A stretch of 64,000 nucleotides of DNA from Peristeroidobacter agariperforans (GTDB taxonomy: Bacteria > Pseudomonadota > Gammaproteobacteria > Steroidobacterales > Steroidobacteraceae), in contig NZ_RYFW01000007.1 in assembly GCF_004138335.1 (NCBI RefSeq), positions 62,001 through 126,000 on the forward strand, in the 5' to 3' direction. A program made the position numbers and the translations under genes. Under the pieces are notes generated by a model, which had not been told where the DNA came from, made no database searches, and worked only from the letters and a program-made list of their open reading frames with translations. Every line of letters begins with the position of its first letter. The first letter of the stretch is position 1. Below are positions 19,201-29,033 of this stretch, in pieces.

Positions 19201-20547
19201 ATGGCAGGTGTTACTGCGGTCGGCGTGAAGCTCGCCAGTGTGGTGTGTCTATTCAGTGCTCTGTTCGCGTTCGAGGCGCATGCTGCCGACGCAGCTTCGA
19301 AGCATCAGGCCGCCTTCAAGACTCTCAGCAGCAAGCCCGCGGTGAAGGCAGCGCTGGAACAGATCCGTCGTGAAGACGAGCGGACGCTGCGGGAGCAGAT
19401 CGAGATCTCCCAGATCCCGGCGCCTTCACGCAAGGAAGAAGTGCGTGCCAATGACTACATGCGACGCCTGCACGAGCTCGGCCTGACCGAGATCGCCACC
19501 GATTCCGAAGGCAACGTCATCGCGCGCCGTCCGGGCACGGGGCGCAACGGCCCGACGTTGGTGCTGTCGGCTCACCTCGATACCGTGTTCAGCGCGGACA
19601 CCGACGTCAAGGTCCGCAAGGAAGGCAATCGATATCACGGCGCGGGAATCAGCGATGACGCTCGTGGCTTGACCGTTCTGCTGACCGTGTTGCGCTCGAT
19701 GCAGGAGAACAAGCTGCGCACTCAAGGCGATGTTTTATTCGTCGCCACCGTGGGTGAGGAGGGCTTGGGCAACCTGCGCGGCGTGAAGGCTTTGTTCCGC
19801 GATCGGAAAGATATCGATGGCTTCATCTCCGTCGACGGGACCGACTCGCCGCGCTTGCCGGCTGGCGAATCTGAAGTCGTCGCGCGCGCCGTCGGCAGCC
19901 ATCGCTGGCAAATCACCTTCACCGGGCCGGGCGGCCACAGCTACGAGAATTTCGGCACGCCGAGCGCCGTGCACGCGATGGGCCGAGCAATTAGTGCGAT
20001 CTCCGATCTGCAGGCGCCCACCGAGCCGAAGACCACGTTCACGGTCTCGATCGTATCGGGCGGCACGGCAATCAATGCCGTTGCCGAAAAGGCCCAGCTG
20101 CAGCTCGATATTCGTTCAGAATCCGCGAGCGCGCTGGCGTCCCTGGAAGAGCAGATCCTCGCCGCCGCTGAGCAGGCCGGCGTGGATGAGGGCAAGCGTT
20201 GGGGAGCGGCGCCTGTGAAAGTGGAGCGAACCTTGCTGGGCGACCGACCCGCCGGGGCCGGCAGCAACGACAGCCTGATGGCTTCCACCTGGATCGGCGC
20301 GATGGTCGCGTTGGGTCAGAAGCCCCCGACGCCGGTCGCGGGCAGCACCGATTCCAACGTCCCGCTGGGCCTGGGCATTCCGGCCATCACCGCCTCAGGA
20401 GGCGGCATCGGCGACAAGGCCCATTCGCTGGATGAATGGTATGAGCCCGTCAATGCCTGGCTCGGTCCGCAAGGATTGCTGCTGACGACCCTGGCGTTGG
20501 CTGGAATCGAAGGCGGGCCGAAGCCGTTGTTACCGAAGCGTCGCTGA
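19201..20547 (+). CDS. exported M20 family metallopeptidase
   Basis: A 448-residue zinc-dependent exopeptidase of the M20/M25/M40 family with a Sec signal peptide (cleavage near AHAADA, residue about 29). Metal-ligand and catalytic motifs are visible: SAHLDTVF, GISDDARG, VGEEGLGNLRG, and a late SLDEWY with KAHS just before. The dimerisation domain starts near HRWQITFTGPGGHSYENF. It likely hydrolyses peptides or acyl-amino acids in the periplasm. It stands alone between the yqiK terminator and an S41 peptidase gene. Confidence 0.9.
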   Translation: MAGVTAVGVKLASVVCLFSALFAFEAHAADAASKHQAAFKTLSSKPAVKAALEQIRREDERTLREQIEISQIPAPSRKEEVRANDYMRRLHELGLTEIATDSEGNVIARRPGTGRNGPTLVLSAHLDTVFSADTDVKVRKEGNRYHGAGISDDARGLTVLLTVLRSMQENKLRTQGDVLFVATVGEEGLGNLRGVKALFRDRKDIDGFISVDGTDSPRLPAGESEVVARAVGSHRWQITFTGPGGHSYENFGTPSAVHAMGRAISAISDLQAPTEPKTTFTVSIVSGGTAINAVAEKAQLQLDIRSESASALASLEEQILAAAEQAGVDEGKRWGAAPVKVERTLLGDRPAGAGSNDSLMASTWIGAMVALGQKPPTPVAGSTDSNVPLGLGIPAITASGGGIGDKAHSLDEWYEPVNAWLGPQGLLLTTLALAGIEGGPKPLLPKRR

Positions 20548-20580
20548 ACGAAGACGCGCAAAGCGCCCGGATGTGTCGTG

Positions 20581-20612
20581 TGTACTACTCGCGATGTGAC
20601 GTATGTAGTACA
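20581..20612. promoter_or_regulatory. perfect inverted repeat upstream of the S41 peptidase gene
   Basis: An 8-bp inverted repeat TGTACTAC-N16-GTAGTACA lies midway between the M20 stop and the S41 start. It is AT-richer than its surroundings and has no T-run after it, so an operator is more likely than a terminator. No regulator gene adjoins it, and the protein that binds is unknown. Confidence 0.45.
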
Positions 20613-20646
20613 ACCGCACCATCGAACAGCGGGGAGTATCCTCTAC

Positions 20647-22203
20647 ATGGAATGGATGTCGCGTGGCGCGGTGCTGGCAGTCGCGTTGTGGGGAGTCGGG
20701 GGTTGTGGCGGAGGCGGTGGGGACAACCCGGCCGTCGGCGGACCACCGGGCGGCGGCTCGAACGCCCCAGGCGGTTACACCCCGGGCGTATACGCTGCTT
20801 CCTCGTCCCTGGCCAATCAGTGTTCCACGCCCATGGCGCAGAGTATGTTTCTGCGCTCGTGGACCAACGAGACGTACCTCTGGTACTCCGAGGTGCCGGA
20901 TACCAATCCGACCGGCTTCACGACAGCCGATTATTTCGAGCGATTGAAGACCCCGCTGACGACGGCCACCGGCAACGATAAGGATCGTTTCCATTTCACG
21001 TATTCGACCGCGGACTGGCAGGCGTTGTCTCAGCAGTCGATCCAGGTCGGCTATGGCGCGCAGTGGGTGCTCGTGCCGCGTGCCAATGCGAACCCGCAAG
21101 TCATGACTGCGTTCGTCGAGTCGGGCTACACGGCTGCCCAGCAGGGTGTGGTCCGTGGCACCGAGGTGATGGCGGCCGACGGTATCGTCGTCGCAAACAT
21201 TCGAACGGACGCGCAGGTCGACCAGCTTTATGCGGCGCTGTACCCGGCCGCCGCCAACGAGCAGCACACCTTCACATTGCGCGACGCGAACGGCGCGCAG
21301 CGCGAAATCACGATGACCAGCGCTTCGGTGACCTATAGCGCCGTGCCCACCTGGAGCGTCATCAACCAGGCGGACGGGCCGGTCGGATATCTGCTGTTCA
21401 ACGATCACGTCGCGCCCGCCGAAAGAGAGTTGTTCGATGCGATCGACGGGCTGCGTAACGCGGGCGTGAAGGACCTGGTGCTCGATCTGCGCTACAACGG
21501 CGGCGGCTATCTCGCTATCGCCAACGAGCTGGCTTACATGATCGCCAACACGACGCGAACTGCGGGCCGCACGTTCGAACGGCTCATATTCAACAACAAG
21601 TTCACGACCATCGATCCTGCCGGGCAACCCATCGAGCCCACGCCGTTTTATTCCACTGCGAAGGGATTCACGGTGCCCAGCGGTACGCCGCTGCCGTCGC
21701 TGAATCTCGAGCGCGTCTATGTGATTACCGGCAACAACACCTGCTCGGCCAGCGAGTCCATCATCAACAGCCTGCGTGGCATCGACGTGCAGGTGTATCA
21801 GATCGGCGAGACCACTTGCGGCAAGCCCTACGGTTTCTATCCGGAGGACAACTGCGGCACGACCTATTTCTCGATTCAGTTCGAGGGACGCAACGCCAAG
21901 GACTTCGGCAACTATCCCGACGGCTTCGTGCCGGGCAGTGCGGACTCGGGCAGCACGATCAGAGGCTGCCGGGTCGCGGACGATTTCACGAATGAACTTG
22001 GCGATCCGCTCGAGGCGCGTCTGCAGATAGCCCTCGGCTTCCGCGCCAGTAACAATCAGATCTGTCCGGCTGTAGTAAGCGCGGCGCCTGACGGCAGCAG
22101 CTCGAAACCCGCTGTGGCACGCAGCTGGGAGGGCAAGATGATCAAGTCGCCCGCCCGCGAGAATCGCATCGTGGAGCGGCCTAGGACGGGGATTGCTTTT
22201 TGA
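20647..22203 (+). CDS. S41 family peptidase lipoprotein
   Basis: A 518-residue C-terminal-processing-type serine protease with a lipoprotein signal (lipobox V-G-G-C followed by a Gly-rich linker), so it is anchored in the cell envelope. Seen: N-terminal cap region, a PDZ-like stretch (about residues 130-210, with GVVRGTEVMAADG), DLVLDLRYNGGGY, the nucleophile region NTCSASESII, and a downstream GETTCGKPYG lysine. The ATG at 20647 has GGGGAG about 11 nt upstream; ATG 20656 is an alternative. Its 3' end overlaps the convergent prpR by 23 bp. Confidence 0.9.
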   Translation: MEWMSRGAVLAVALWGVGGCGGGGGDNPAVGGPPGGGSNAPGGYTPGVYAASSSLANQCSTPMAQSMFLRSWTNETYLWYSEVPDTNPTGFTTADYFERLKTPLTTATGNDKDRFHFTYSTADWQALSQQSIQVGYGAQWVLVPRANANPQVMTAFVESGYTAAQQGVVRGTEVMAADGIVVANIRTDAQVDQLYAALYPAAANEQHTFTLRDANGAQREITMTSASVTYSAVPTWSVINQADGPVGYLLFNDHVAPAERELFDAIDGLRNAGVKDLVLDLRYNGGGYLAIANELAYMIANTTRTAGRTFERLIFNNKFTTIDPAGQPIEPTPFYSTAKGFTVPSGTPLPSLNLERVYVITGNNTCSASESIINSLRGIDVQVYQIGETTCGKPYGFYPEDNCGTTYFSIQFEGRNAKDFGNYPDGFVPGSADSGSTIRGCRVADDFTNELGDPLEARLQIALGFRASNNQICPAVVSAAPDGSSSKPAVARSWEGKMIKSPARENRIVERPRTGIAF

Positions 22204-24112
22204 GCTTGCGCCATAGCGTCGTGCGACTGATCCCCAGTCGCTCGCTCGCCCTGGCGTAAGAGCCGTCGCTTTCCTCGAGCACGCGTCGAATCAGTTCGAT
22301 CTCTGATTCGGCGCGATGGACGGCCATGGAGGCGGCGACTTTGCTGGATATCGGCGCTGAGATTTCGGGCATCAGTTCCCGCAGTTGCACGTCGCTGAGC
22401 GTCGCATCGTTCGGGCTCGCGAGCATGGCGACTCGCTCCAGCAAATTCTCCAGCTCGCGCACGTTGCCGGGCCACTCGTAGTTCCACGCCGCATCCAGCA
22501 GCTTCTGGACCCGCGCATCGTTCGCGATGTCGATACCGGTTCGCAGGGCGATCTTGCGCGCCAGGTGAGCAACGAGCTCGAGCAGATCCTGCCGACGCTC
22601 GCGCAGACCAGGCAATTCCAAACGCAGAATGTTGAGTCGATAGTAGAGGTCCCGTCGGAAGTCGCCGGTGAGGATCCGCTCGGTCAAATCGCGATGCGTG
22701 GCGGCGATGACGCGAACGTCGACGCGCGTCGGTTCGATCGCACCGACTCGCAATATCTCTTTCTCCTGCAGCACGCGTAACAAGCGGGTTTGCAGAGACA
22801 CCGGCATCTCGCCGATCTCGTCCAGAAAGATCGTGCCCGTGTGCGCGGCTTCGAACAGGCCGAGCTTGCCGCCGCGGCGCGCGCCGGTAAAAGCGCCTTC
22901 CTCGTAACCGAACAACTCGCTCTCCAGCAGCGATTCAGGAAAGGCGCCGCAGTTGATGGCGATGAACGGCTGATTCGCCCGTTTGCTCGCGACGTGGATG
23001 CCTTGCGCGAGCAGTTCTTTGCCAGTGCCGCTCTCACCGAAGATCAGTACCGTCGCATCGCTGCGCGCGTATTGAGCCGCGAGCGACCGAGTATGGACGA
23101 TACCTGGCGTCGTACCGACGAGATCCGTCAGTCGGTAGCGAACATTCGCCGCCGGCTTGTGACGTCGGGCGCGCAGGTCGCGATCGACGCGTTGGATCGA
23201 TTCGGGATCCTGGCAGGTGAGCACTGCGCCGGTCTGCGTGCCTTGCTCGGTGATCGGCAGCCGACTCGTGAGCACGGCGCGCGCGCCAAGCTTCTGCAGT
23301 TCGTCGATCTCCGCGCGAGGCTCACGCAGCGTGCGTGTGAGTGAAAGCTCCGGCGCGACATCGCTGAGCTTGCGGCCGATGAGCTCGGGCGCGGGCCGTT
23401 CCAACAACCGCGCCATGGCGGGATTCAAAATCTCGATCCGCTCGTCCATATCGACCGCGACCACGCCGTCACGCAGCTGGCCGAGGATCGTATTCAATCG
23501 TTCGCGCTTCGCGCCTTCCATGTGAGACAGGCGGGCCATTTCGACTGCATCATCAAGTGCCTCACGGACCGCGTCTTCAGAGTACAGAAAGACGCTTGCC
23601 ATGCCGGCTGCTTCGGCGAGATCCGCGATCAAGCCGGGCGCGACCACCACTTCGATGCCACGAGCCCGCAGCTCGAGCACACAGTTTCTGGCCTCGTCCG
23701 TGGTTCGATAGCTCCGCTGCTCGATGCCCAAGCCGAACAATTCGTTGAAGCGTTCGAGCTCGACGGGCAGGGCGCCATGGGTCACGAGCGCGATGTGCGA
23801 CGAGATGCTGCGAGCCCGACCAAGCGCACTCATGATGTCGAATCCGCCCACGCGAACCAGCACGACTGGCAGCTCGATGTGCTGTCGAAGGTAGGCGCCG
23901 TTGGAGCCCGCTGCTACGAGCACATCGATGGGCTGCTGGCGGCTCAACTCGTTAATGGTGTCGACTGCAGTCTCGAAGCCGCTGTCGAGCACCTCGACGC
24001 GGGCGACCTGGGCGTAGGTGGGCGCGAGATCCCGGAATAGGTCCTTCAGCCGGTGCAGGCCGACGGCGACGATGCGGAGCGGGTCATTGGAGCGGGCGAC
24101 CTGGGCGTTCAT
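22181..24112 (-). CDS. prpR: sigma-54-dependent propionate regulator PrpR
   Basis: A 643-residue activator of the methylcitrate operon. Domains: N-terminal PrpR sensory domain (about 10-190), PAS-like region (205-300), AAA+ sigma-54 interaction domain (about 328-560) with Walker A GESGTGKE (359-366) and sigma-54 loop GAFTGA (406-411), and a C-terminal Fis-type helix-turn-helix (RASERLGISRTTLWRKL). It is divergent from prpB, and a sigma-54 promoter plus palindromes sit between them. The likely inducer is 2-methylcitrate, from knowledge of the family. The 5' end lies 5 bp from the first palindrome, which suggests autoregulation. Confidence 0.95.
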   Translation of the reverse strand: MNAQVARSNDPLRIVAVGLHRLKDLFRDLAPTYAQVARVEVLDSGFETAVDTINELSRQQPIDVLVAAGSNGAYLRQHIELPVVLVRVGGFDIMSALGRARSISSHIALVTHGALPVELERFNELFGLGIEQRSYRTTDEARNCVLELRARGIEVVVAPGLIADLAEAAGMASVFLYSEDAVREALDDAVEMARLSHMEGAKRERLNTILGQLRDGVVAVDMDERIEILNPAMARLLERPAPELIGRKLSDVAPELSLTRTLREPRAEIDELQKLGARAVLTSRLPITEQGTQTGAVLTCQDPESIQRVDRDLRARRHKPAANVRYRLTDLVGTTPGIVHTRSLAAQYARSDATVLIFGESGTGKELLAQGIHVASKRANQPFIAINCGAFPESLLESELFGYEEGAFTGARRGGKLGLFEAAHTGTIFLDEIGEMPVSLQTRLLRVLQEKEILRVGAIEPTRVDVRVIAATHRDLTERILTGDFRRDLYYRLNILRLELPGLRERRQDLLELVAHLARKIALRTGIDIANDARVQKLLDAAWNYEWPGNVRELENLLERVAMLASPNDATLSDVQLRELMPEISAPISSKVAASMAVHRAESEIELIRRVLEESDGSYARASERLGISRTTLWRKLKKQSPS

Positions 24113-24116
24113 GACA

Positions 24117-24148
24117 ACAGTTTCACCAATGTTGCAGCCTGAAACTGT
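24117..24148. promoter_or_regulatory. candidate PrpR binding site 1
   Basis: A perfect 9-bp inverted repeat ACAGTTTCA-N14-TGAAACTGT immediately upstream of the prpR start and about 105-135 bp before the prpB -24 element. This is the right place for an enhancer-like activator site and also for prpR autoregulation. That PrpR is the binding protein is inference. Confidence 0.65.
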
Positions 24149-24151
24149 ACT

Positions 24152-24167
24152 GTTTCGAGATTGAAAC
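24152..24167. promoter_or_regulatory. candidate PrpR binding site 2
   Basis: A second copy of the same half-sites, GTTTC-N6-GAAAC, lies 3 bp downstream of site 1, giving four GTTTC/GAAAC half-sites in about 50 bp. Closely spaced dimers suit assembly of a AAA+ hexamer on DNA. Confidence 0.5.
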
Positions 24168-24250
24168 CGCCAGTTCGGCCAAGTGATGGCTGTCCAAACC
24201 TATGTCCTGCGAAATCAATGGGTTGGGGGTGCGCACTGGCTTCGCTGCAG

Positions 24251-24266
24251 TGGCATAGGTCTTGCT
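24251..24266 (+). promoter_or_regulatory. sigma-54 promoter of prpBC-acnD-prpF
   Basis: TGGCAT-N5-TTGCT matches the -24/-12 consensus (TGGCAC-N5-TTGCW) with one mismatch and exact spacing. It lies 45 bp upstream of the prpB start, and a sigma-54 activator gene (prpR) is divergent next door. Confidence 0.85.
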
Positions 24267-24311
24267 CTCCCTCCGCAACCCAGCTGCGACCGCATTTTCG
24301 AGGAGACTTCC

Positions 24312-25190
24312 ATGGCATCCGCCGGATCCAACTTCCGCTCGGCTCTGGCCGCCGAGCAACCGCTGCAGATCGTGGGCGCGATCAATGCGAACCACGCGCT
24401 GCTCGCCAAGCGTGCCGGTTATCGCGCGATCTATCTGTCGGGCGGCGGTGTCGCGGCGGGTTCGCTGGGCATGCCCGACCTCGGTATCAACAATCTGGAT
24501 GACGTGCTGACCGACATTCGTCGCATCACCGACGTGTGCGACTTGCCGCTGATCGTCGACATCGATACCGGCTTCGGTCCGAGCGCGTTCAACATCGCGC
24601 GCACCGTGAAGAGCCTCATCAAGTTCGGCGCGGCCGGCTGTCACATCGAGGACCAGGTCGGCGCGAAGCGTTGCGGCCACCGTCCCGGCAAAGAGCTCGT
24701 GTCCACGGAGGAGATGGTGGATCGCGTCAAGGCTGCGGCCGATGCGAAGACTGATCCCGACTTCTATTTGATCGCGCGCACCGACGCGATCGCCTCGTTT
24801 GGCATCGATGCAGCGATCGAGCGTTCGGTGAAATGCGTGGAGGCGGGCGCTGACGCCATTTTCGCCGAAGCGGCTTACGACCTGCCGACGTATCAGAAGT
24901 TCGTCGATGCGGTGAAGGTGCCGGTGCTCGCGAATATCACCGAGTTCGGCAAGACGCCGCTATTCTCCGTGCCCGAGCTGAAGAGCGCCGGGGTGGCCAT
25001 GGTGCTGTACCCGCTGAGCGCCTTCCGCGCGATGAACAAGGCCGCCGAGAATGTTTACGAAGCGATCCGCCGCGACGGCCATCAGCGCAATGTCATCGAC
25101 ACGATGCAGACGCGCGAAGAACTGTATGAGCGCATCGGTTATCACGCTTATGAGCAGCATCTCGATGCGCTCTTCAAAGCCAAGAAATAA
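24312..25190 (+). CDS. prpB: 2-methylisocitrate lyase PrpB
   Basis: A 292-residue isocitrate-lyase superfamily enzyme that splits 2-methylisocitrate to pyruvate and succinate, the last step of the methylcitrate cycle. The catalytic loop K119-R-C121-G-H is present and the metal-binding DIDTGFG lies at 83-89. The start is the ATG at 24312, preceded by GAGGAG; the open frame extends further but the extension contains the promoter. First gene of the operon. Confidence 0.97.
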   Translation: MASAGSNFRSALAAEQPLQIVGAINANHALLAKRAGYRAIYLSGGGVAAGSLGMPDLGINNLDDVLTDIRRITDVCDLPLIVDIDTGFGPSAFNIARTVKSLIKFGAAGCHIEDQVGAKRCGHRPGKELVSTEEMVDRVKAAADAKTDPDFYLIARTDAIASFGIDAAIERSVKCVEAGADAIFAEAAYDLPTYQKFVDAVKVPVLANITEFGKTPLFSVPELKSAGVAMVLYPLSAFRAMNKAAENVYEAIRRDGHQRNVIDTMQTREELYERIGYHAYEQHLDALFKAKK

Positions 25191-25228
25191 CCGCACGCCG
25201 TAAGTAACAACGACCAGGAGACTTGAAC

Positions 25229-26401
25229 ATGACCGACGCATCCACCCAAACTGGATCTGGCCAGCCCGGGTTCAAACCAAAAAAGTCAGTTGCACTGTCC
25301 GGCACCGTCGCGGGCAACACCGCGCTTTGCACAGTCGGTCGCAGCGGCAACGACCTGCACTATCGCGGCTATGACATTCTGGATCTCGCGGCTCAGTCGG
25401 AGTTCGAGGAAATCGCTCATTTGCTGGTGCACGGCAAGTTGCCCACCGGCGCGGAGCTGAAGGCCTACAAGACCAAGCTGAAGTCGCTGCGCGGCCTGCC
25501 GGCTGCGGTGAAGACGGCCCTCGAGCAACTGCCGCCGTCGGCGCATCCGATGGACGTGATGCGCACGGGCGTTTCGGTGCTCGGCTGCGTGAATCCCGAG
25601 AAGGACGATCACAACCATGCGGGCGCGCGCGACATCGCCGACAAGCTGATGGCGTCGCTCGGCTCGATGCTGCTGTACTGGTATCACTACGCTCACAACG
25701 GCAAGCGCATCGAGACTGAGTCGGATGAAGATTCAATCGGTGGTCACTTCCTGCACCTGTTGCACCAGCAGAAGCCGCCGCGCTCGTGGGTGAAGGCGAT
25801 GCACACATCGCTGATCCTGTACGCCGAGCACGAGTTCAACGCATCGACCTTCACGTCACGCGTCGTTGCCGGCACTGGCTCTGACATGTACTCGGCGATC
25901 TGCGGCGGCATCGGCGCGCTGCGCGGCCCGAAGCACGGCGGCGCCAACGAAGTCGCGTTCGAGATCCAGAAGCGCTACGACACGCCGGCCGAAGCGGAAG
26001 CGGACATCCGCGCTCGCGTCGAACGCAAGGAAGTCGTGATCGGCTTCGGCCATCCCGTTTACACGATCTCCGATCCGCGCAATAAGGTGATCAAGCAGGT
26101 GGCGCTGGATCTGTCGAAGGAAGCCGGCAATACCAAGATGTACGACATCGCCGAGCGCCTCGAGACGGTGATGTGGGAAATCAAGAAGATGTTCCCGAAC
26201 CTGGACTGGTTCAGCGCCGTCAGCTACCACGTGATGGGCGTGCCCACTGCCATGTTCACGCCGCTGTTCGTGATCTCCCGCACGTCGGGCTGGAGCGCCC
26301 ACATCATCGAGCAGCGCATTGACGGTAAAATCATCCGTCCGAGCGCCAACTACACCGGGCCGGAAGACCAGAAGTTCCTGCCGATCGAACAGCGCAAGTA
26401 A
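25229..26401 (+). CDS. prpC: 2-methylcitrate synthase PrpC
   Basis: A 390-residue citrate-synthase family enzyme condensing propionyl-CoA with oxaloacetate. Catalytic residues are visible: His236 in [10 protein letters not shown], His275 in GFGHPVY, and Asp326 in NLDWFSAV. The ATG at 25229 is preceded by CAGGAG; a TTG two codons earlier is possible but less likely. The operon placement between prpB and acnD supports methylcitrate rather than citrate synthase activity. Confidence 0.96.
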   Translation: MTDASTQTGSGQPGFKPKKSVALSGTVAGNTALCTVGRSGNDLHYRGYDILDLAAQSEFEEIAHLLVHGKLPTGAELKAYKTKLKSLRGLPAAVKTALEQLPPSAHPMDVMRTGVSVLGCVNPEKDDHNHAGARDIADKLMASLGSMLLYWYHYAHNGKRIETESDEDSIGGHFLHLLHQQKPPRSWVKAMHTSLILYAEHEFNASTFTSRVVAGTGSDMYSAICGGIGALRGPKHGGANEVAFEIQKRYDTPAEAEADIRARVERKEVVIGFGHPVYTISDPRNKVIKQVALDLSKEAGNTKMYDIAERLETVMWEIKKMFPNLDWFSAVSYHVMGVPTAMFTPLFVISRTSGWSAHIIEQRIDGKIIRPSANYTGPEDQKFLPIEQRK

Positions 26402-26422
26402 GCCAGCCATCGCCAAAGGTTT

Positions 26423-29017
26423 ATGAATACAGCCCATCGCAAACGCCTGCCCGGCACCCAGCTGGATTATTTCGACACGCGCGCAGCGGTCGATGCGATC
26501 CAGCCGGGCGCCTATGCCAAGTTGCCGTACACCTCGCGCGTGCATGCCGAGAACCTGGTGCGTCGCTGCGATCCGGGGACGCTCACGGCGTCTCTGAAGC
26601 AGCTCATCGAGCGCAAGCGGGATCTGGATTTCCCTTGGTTCCCGGCTCGAGTAGTGTGTCATGACATTCTGGGTCAGACGGCGCTGGTGGATCTGGCCGG
26701 TCTGCGCGACGCCATCGCGGACAAGGGGGGCGATCCCTCGCAGATCAATCCGGTCGTACCGACGCAGCTGATCGTCGATCACTCGCTTGCGGTCGAGTAC
26801 GGCGGCTACGACAAGGATGCGTTCGCGAAGAACCGGGCTGTGGAAGATCGTCGCAACGACGATCGTTTCCATTTCATCAACTGGACCAAGCTGGCGTTCC
26901 AGAACGTGGACGTGATCCCGCCGGGCAACGGCATCATGCACCAGATCAACCTGGAGCGGATGTCGCCGGTGATTCATGCAGTGGATGGCGTTGCGTTCCC
27001 GGACACGCTGGTCGGCACGGACAGTCACACTCCGCACGTCGACGCGCTTGGCGTCATCGCCATTGGCGTCGGCGGCCTGGAAGCGGAAAGCGTGATGCTC
27101 GGCCGCGCTTCGTGGATGCGGCTGCCGGATATCGTCGGCGTCGAGCTGACCGGCAAGCCGGCTCCGGGCATCACGGCCACCGACGTGGTGCTCGCTCTGA
27201 CGGAGTATCTGCGTAAGGAGAAGGTCGTCGGGGCTTACATCGAGTTCTTCGGCGAAGGCGCCGCGGCGCTGACGTTGGGCGATCGCGCCACCATCTCGAA
27301 CATGACGCCGGAGTTCGGCGCCACGGCGGCGATGTTCTTCATCGACCAGCAGACCATCGATTATCTGAAACTCACCGGCCGCACCGATGAGCAGGTGAAG
27401 CTGGTCGAGATCTATGCAAAGGAGGCTGGCCTGTGGGCCGACAGCCTGAAGACCGCCGAATACGAGCGCACGCTCAAGTTCGATCTGTCTTCCGTCGTTC
27501 GTAACATGGCCGGCCCGTCGAATCCGCACAAGCGTCTGCCGGTTACGGAGCTTGCGAAGCGCGGCATCGCCGGCAAGTGGGAAGAGACCCCCGGCCAGAT
27601 GCCTGATGGCGCCGTGATCATCGCGGCGATCACGAGTTGCACGAATACAAGCAACCCGCGGAACGTCATCGCTGCGGGCCTGCTCGCGCGTAACGCCAAC
27701 GCTCGCGGGCTCACGCGCAAGCCGTGGGTGAAATCATCGCTTGCACCCGGATCGAAGGCGGTGCAGTTGTACCTGGAAGAGGCAAAGCTGCTGCCCGAGC
27801 TGGAAAGTCTGGGTTTCGGCATCGTCGCGTTTGCCTGCACGACCTGTAACGGTATGTCGGGCGCCTTGGATCCGAAGATCCAGCAGGAGATCATCGATCG
27901 CGATCTGTACGCGACGGCGGTGCTCTCCGGCAATCGCAACTTCGACGGCCGCATTCATCCTTATGCGAAGCAGGCGTTCCTTGCATCGCCTCCGTTGGTC
28001 GTTGCCTACGCCATTGCAGGTACGATCCGCTTCGATATCGAGAAGGACGTGCTGGGCCATGACCAGAGCGGCAAGCCGGTGTACTTGAAAGATCTGTGGC
28101 CGACAGATGCAGAGATCGACGCCATCGTTGCCAAGAGCGTCAAGCCCGAGCACTTCCGCGCGGTGTACGAGCCGATGTTCAAGGCCAGCGGTGCAAGCGC
28201 TGTGAAGATCAGCCCGCTGTACAACTGGCGGCCGCAGAGCACTTACATCCGCCGTCCGCCGTATTGGGAAGGCGCACTTGCGGGCGAGCGCACATTGAAA
28301 GGCATGCGTCCGCTGGCGGTGCTGCCCGATAACATCACGACGGATCATTTGTCGCCGTCGAATGCGATCCTGGCTGACAGCGCCGCAGGTGAGTATCTCG
28401 CGAAAATGGGCTTGCCCGAGGAAGACTTCAATTCCTACGCGACGCATCGTGGCGATCACCTGACCGCGCAGCGCGCGACGTTTGCCAATCCGCAGCTGGT
28501 CAATGAAATGGCCGTGGTCGACGGACAGGTCAAGAAGGGCTCCCTCGCACGCATCGAGCCGGAAGGCAAAGTGACGCGCATGTGGGAAGCGATCGAAACC
28601 TACATGGACCGCAAGCAGCCGTTGATCATCATCGCGGGCGCCGACTATGGCCAGGGATCGTCGCGTGACTGGGCCGCCAAGGGCGTGCGTCTGGCCGGCG
28701 TGGAAGCCATCGTCGCCGAGGGCTTCGAGCGCATCCATCGCACCAACTTGATTGGCATGGGCGTGCTGCCGCTGGAGTTCAAGCCGGGCGTGAATCGCAA
28801 GACCTTCAACATCGACGGCACCGAGACCTACGATGTGCTCGGCGAGCGCAGGCCGCGAGCCGACTTGACGCTGGTGATCCATCGTAAGAACGGCGAACGC
28901 GTCGAAGTACCCGTCACCTGCCGCCTCGATACGGCGGAAGAGGTTTCGATCTACGAAGCCGGCGGTGTGCTCCAGCGCTTCGCGCAGGACTTCCTCGAAT
29001 CGTCCAAGGTCGCCTGA
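26423..29017 (+). CDS. acnD: Fe-S 2-methylcitrate dehydratase AcnD
   Basis: An 864-residue aconitase-family enzyme that dehydrates 2-methylcitrate to 2-methyl-cis-aconitate. The [4Fe-4S] ligands are Cys406 (SCTNTSN), Cys472 and Cys475 (ACTTCNG). The C-terminal swivel domain (ADYGQGSSRDWAAKG) is intact. This operon uses the acnD-prpF route in place of prpD; no prpD is seen. It starts 21 bp after prpC. Confidence 0.96.
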   Translation: MNTAHRKRLPGTQLDYFDTRAAVDAIQPGAYAKLPYTSRVHAENLVRRCDPGTLTASLKQLIERKRDLDFPWFPARVVCHDILGQTALVDLAGLRDAIADKGGDPSQINPVVPTQLIVDHSLAVEYGGYDKDAFAKNRAVEDRRNDDRFHFINWTKLAFQNVDVIPPGNGIMHQINLERMSPVIHAVDGVAFPDTLVGTDSHTPHVDALGVIAIGVGGLEAESVMLGRASWMRLPDIVGVELTGKPAPGITATDVVLALTEYLRKEKVVGAYIEFFGEGAAALTLGDRATISNMTPEFGATAAMFFIDQQTIDYLKLTGRTDEQVKLVEIYAKEAGLWADSLKTAEYERTLKFDLSSVVRNMAGPSNPHKRLPVTELAKRGIAGKWEETPGQMPDGAVIIAAITSCTNTSNPRNVIAAGLLARNANARGLTRKPWVKSSLAPGSKAVQLYLEEAKLLPELESLGFGIVAFACTTCNGMSGALDPKIQQEIIDRDLYATAVLSGNRNFDGRIHPYAKQAFLASPPLVVAYAIAGTIRFDIEKDVLGHDQSGKPVYLKDLWPTDAEIDAIVAKSVKPEHFRAVYEPMFKASGASAVKISPLYNWRPQSTYIRRPPYWEGALAGERTLKGMRPLAVLPDNITTDHLSPSNAILADSAAGEYLAKMGLPEEDFNSYATHRGDHLTAQRATFANPQLVNEMAVVDGQVKKGSLARIEPEGKVTRMWEAIETYMDRKQPLIIIAGADYGQGSSRDWAAKGVRLAGVEAIVAEGFERIHRTNLIGMGVLPLEFKPGVNRKTFNIDGTETYDVLGERRPRADLTLVIHRKNGERVEVPVTCRLDTAEEVSIYEAGGVLQRFAQDFLESSKVA

Positions 29018-29033
29018 TAGTTCTTGAACCCAC

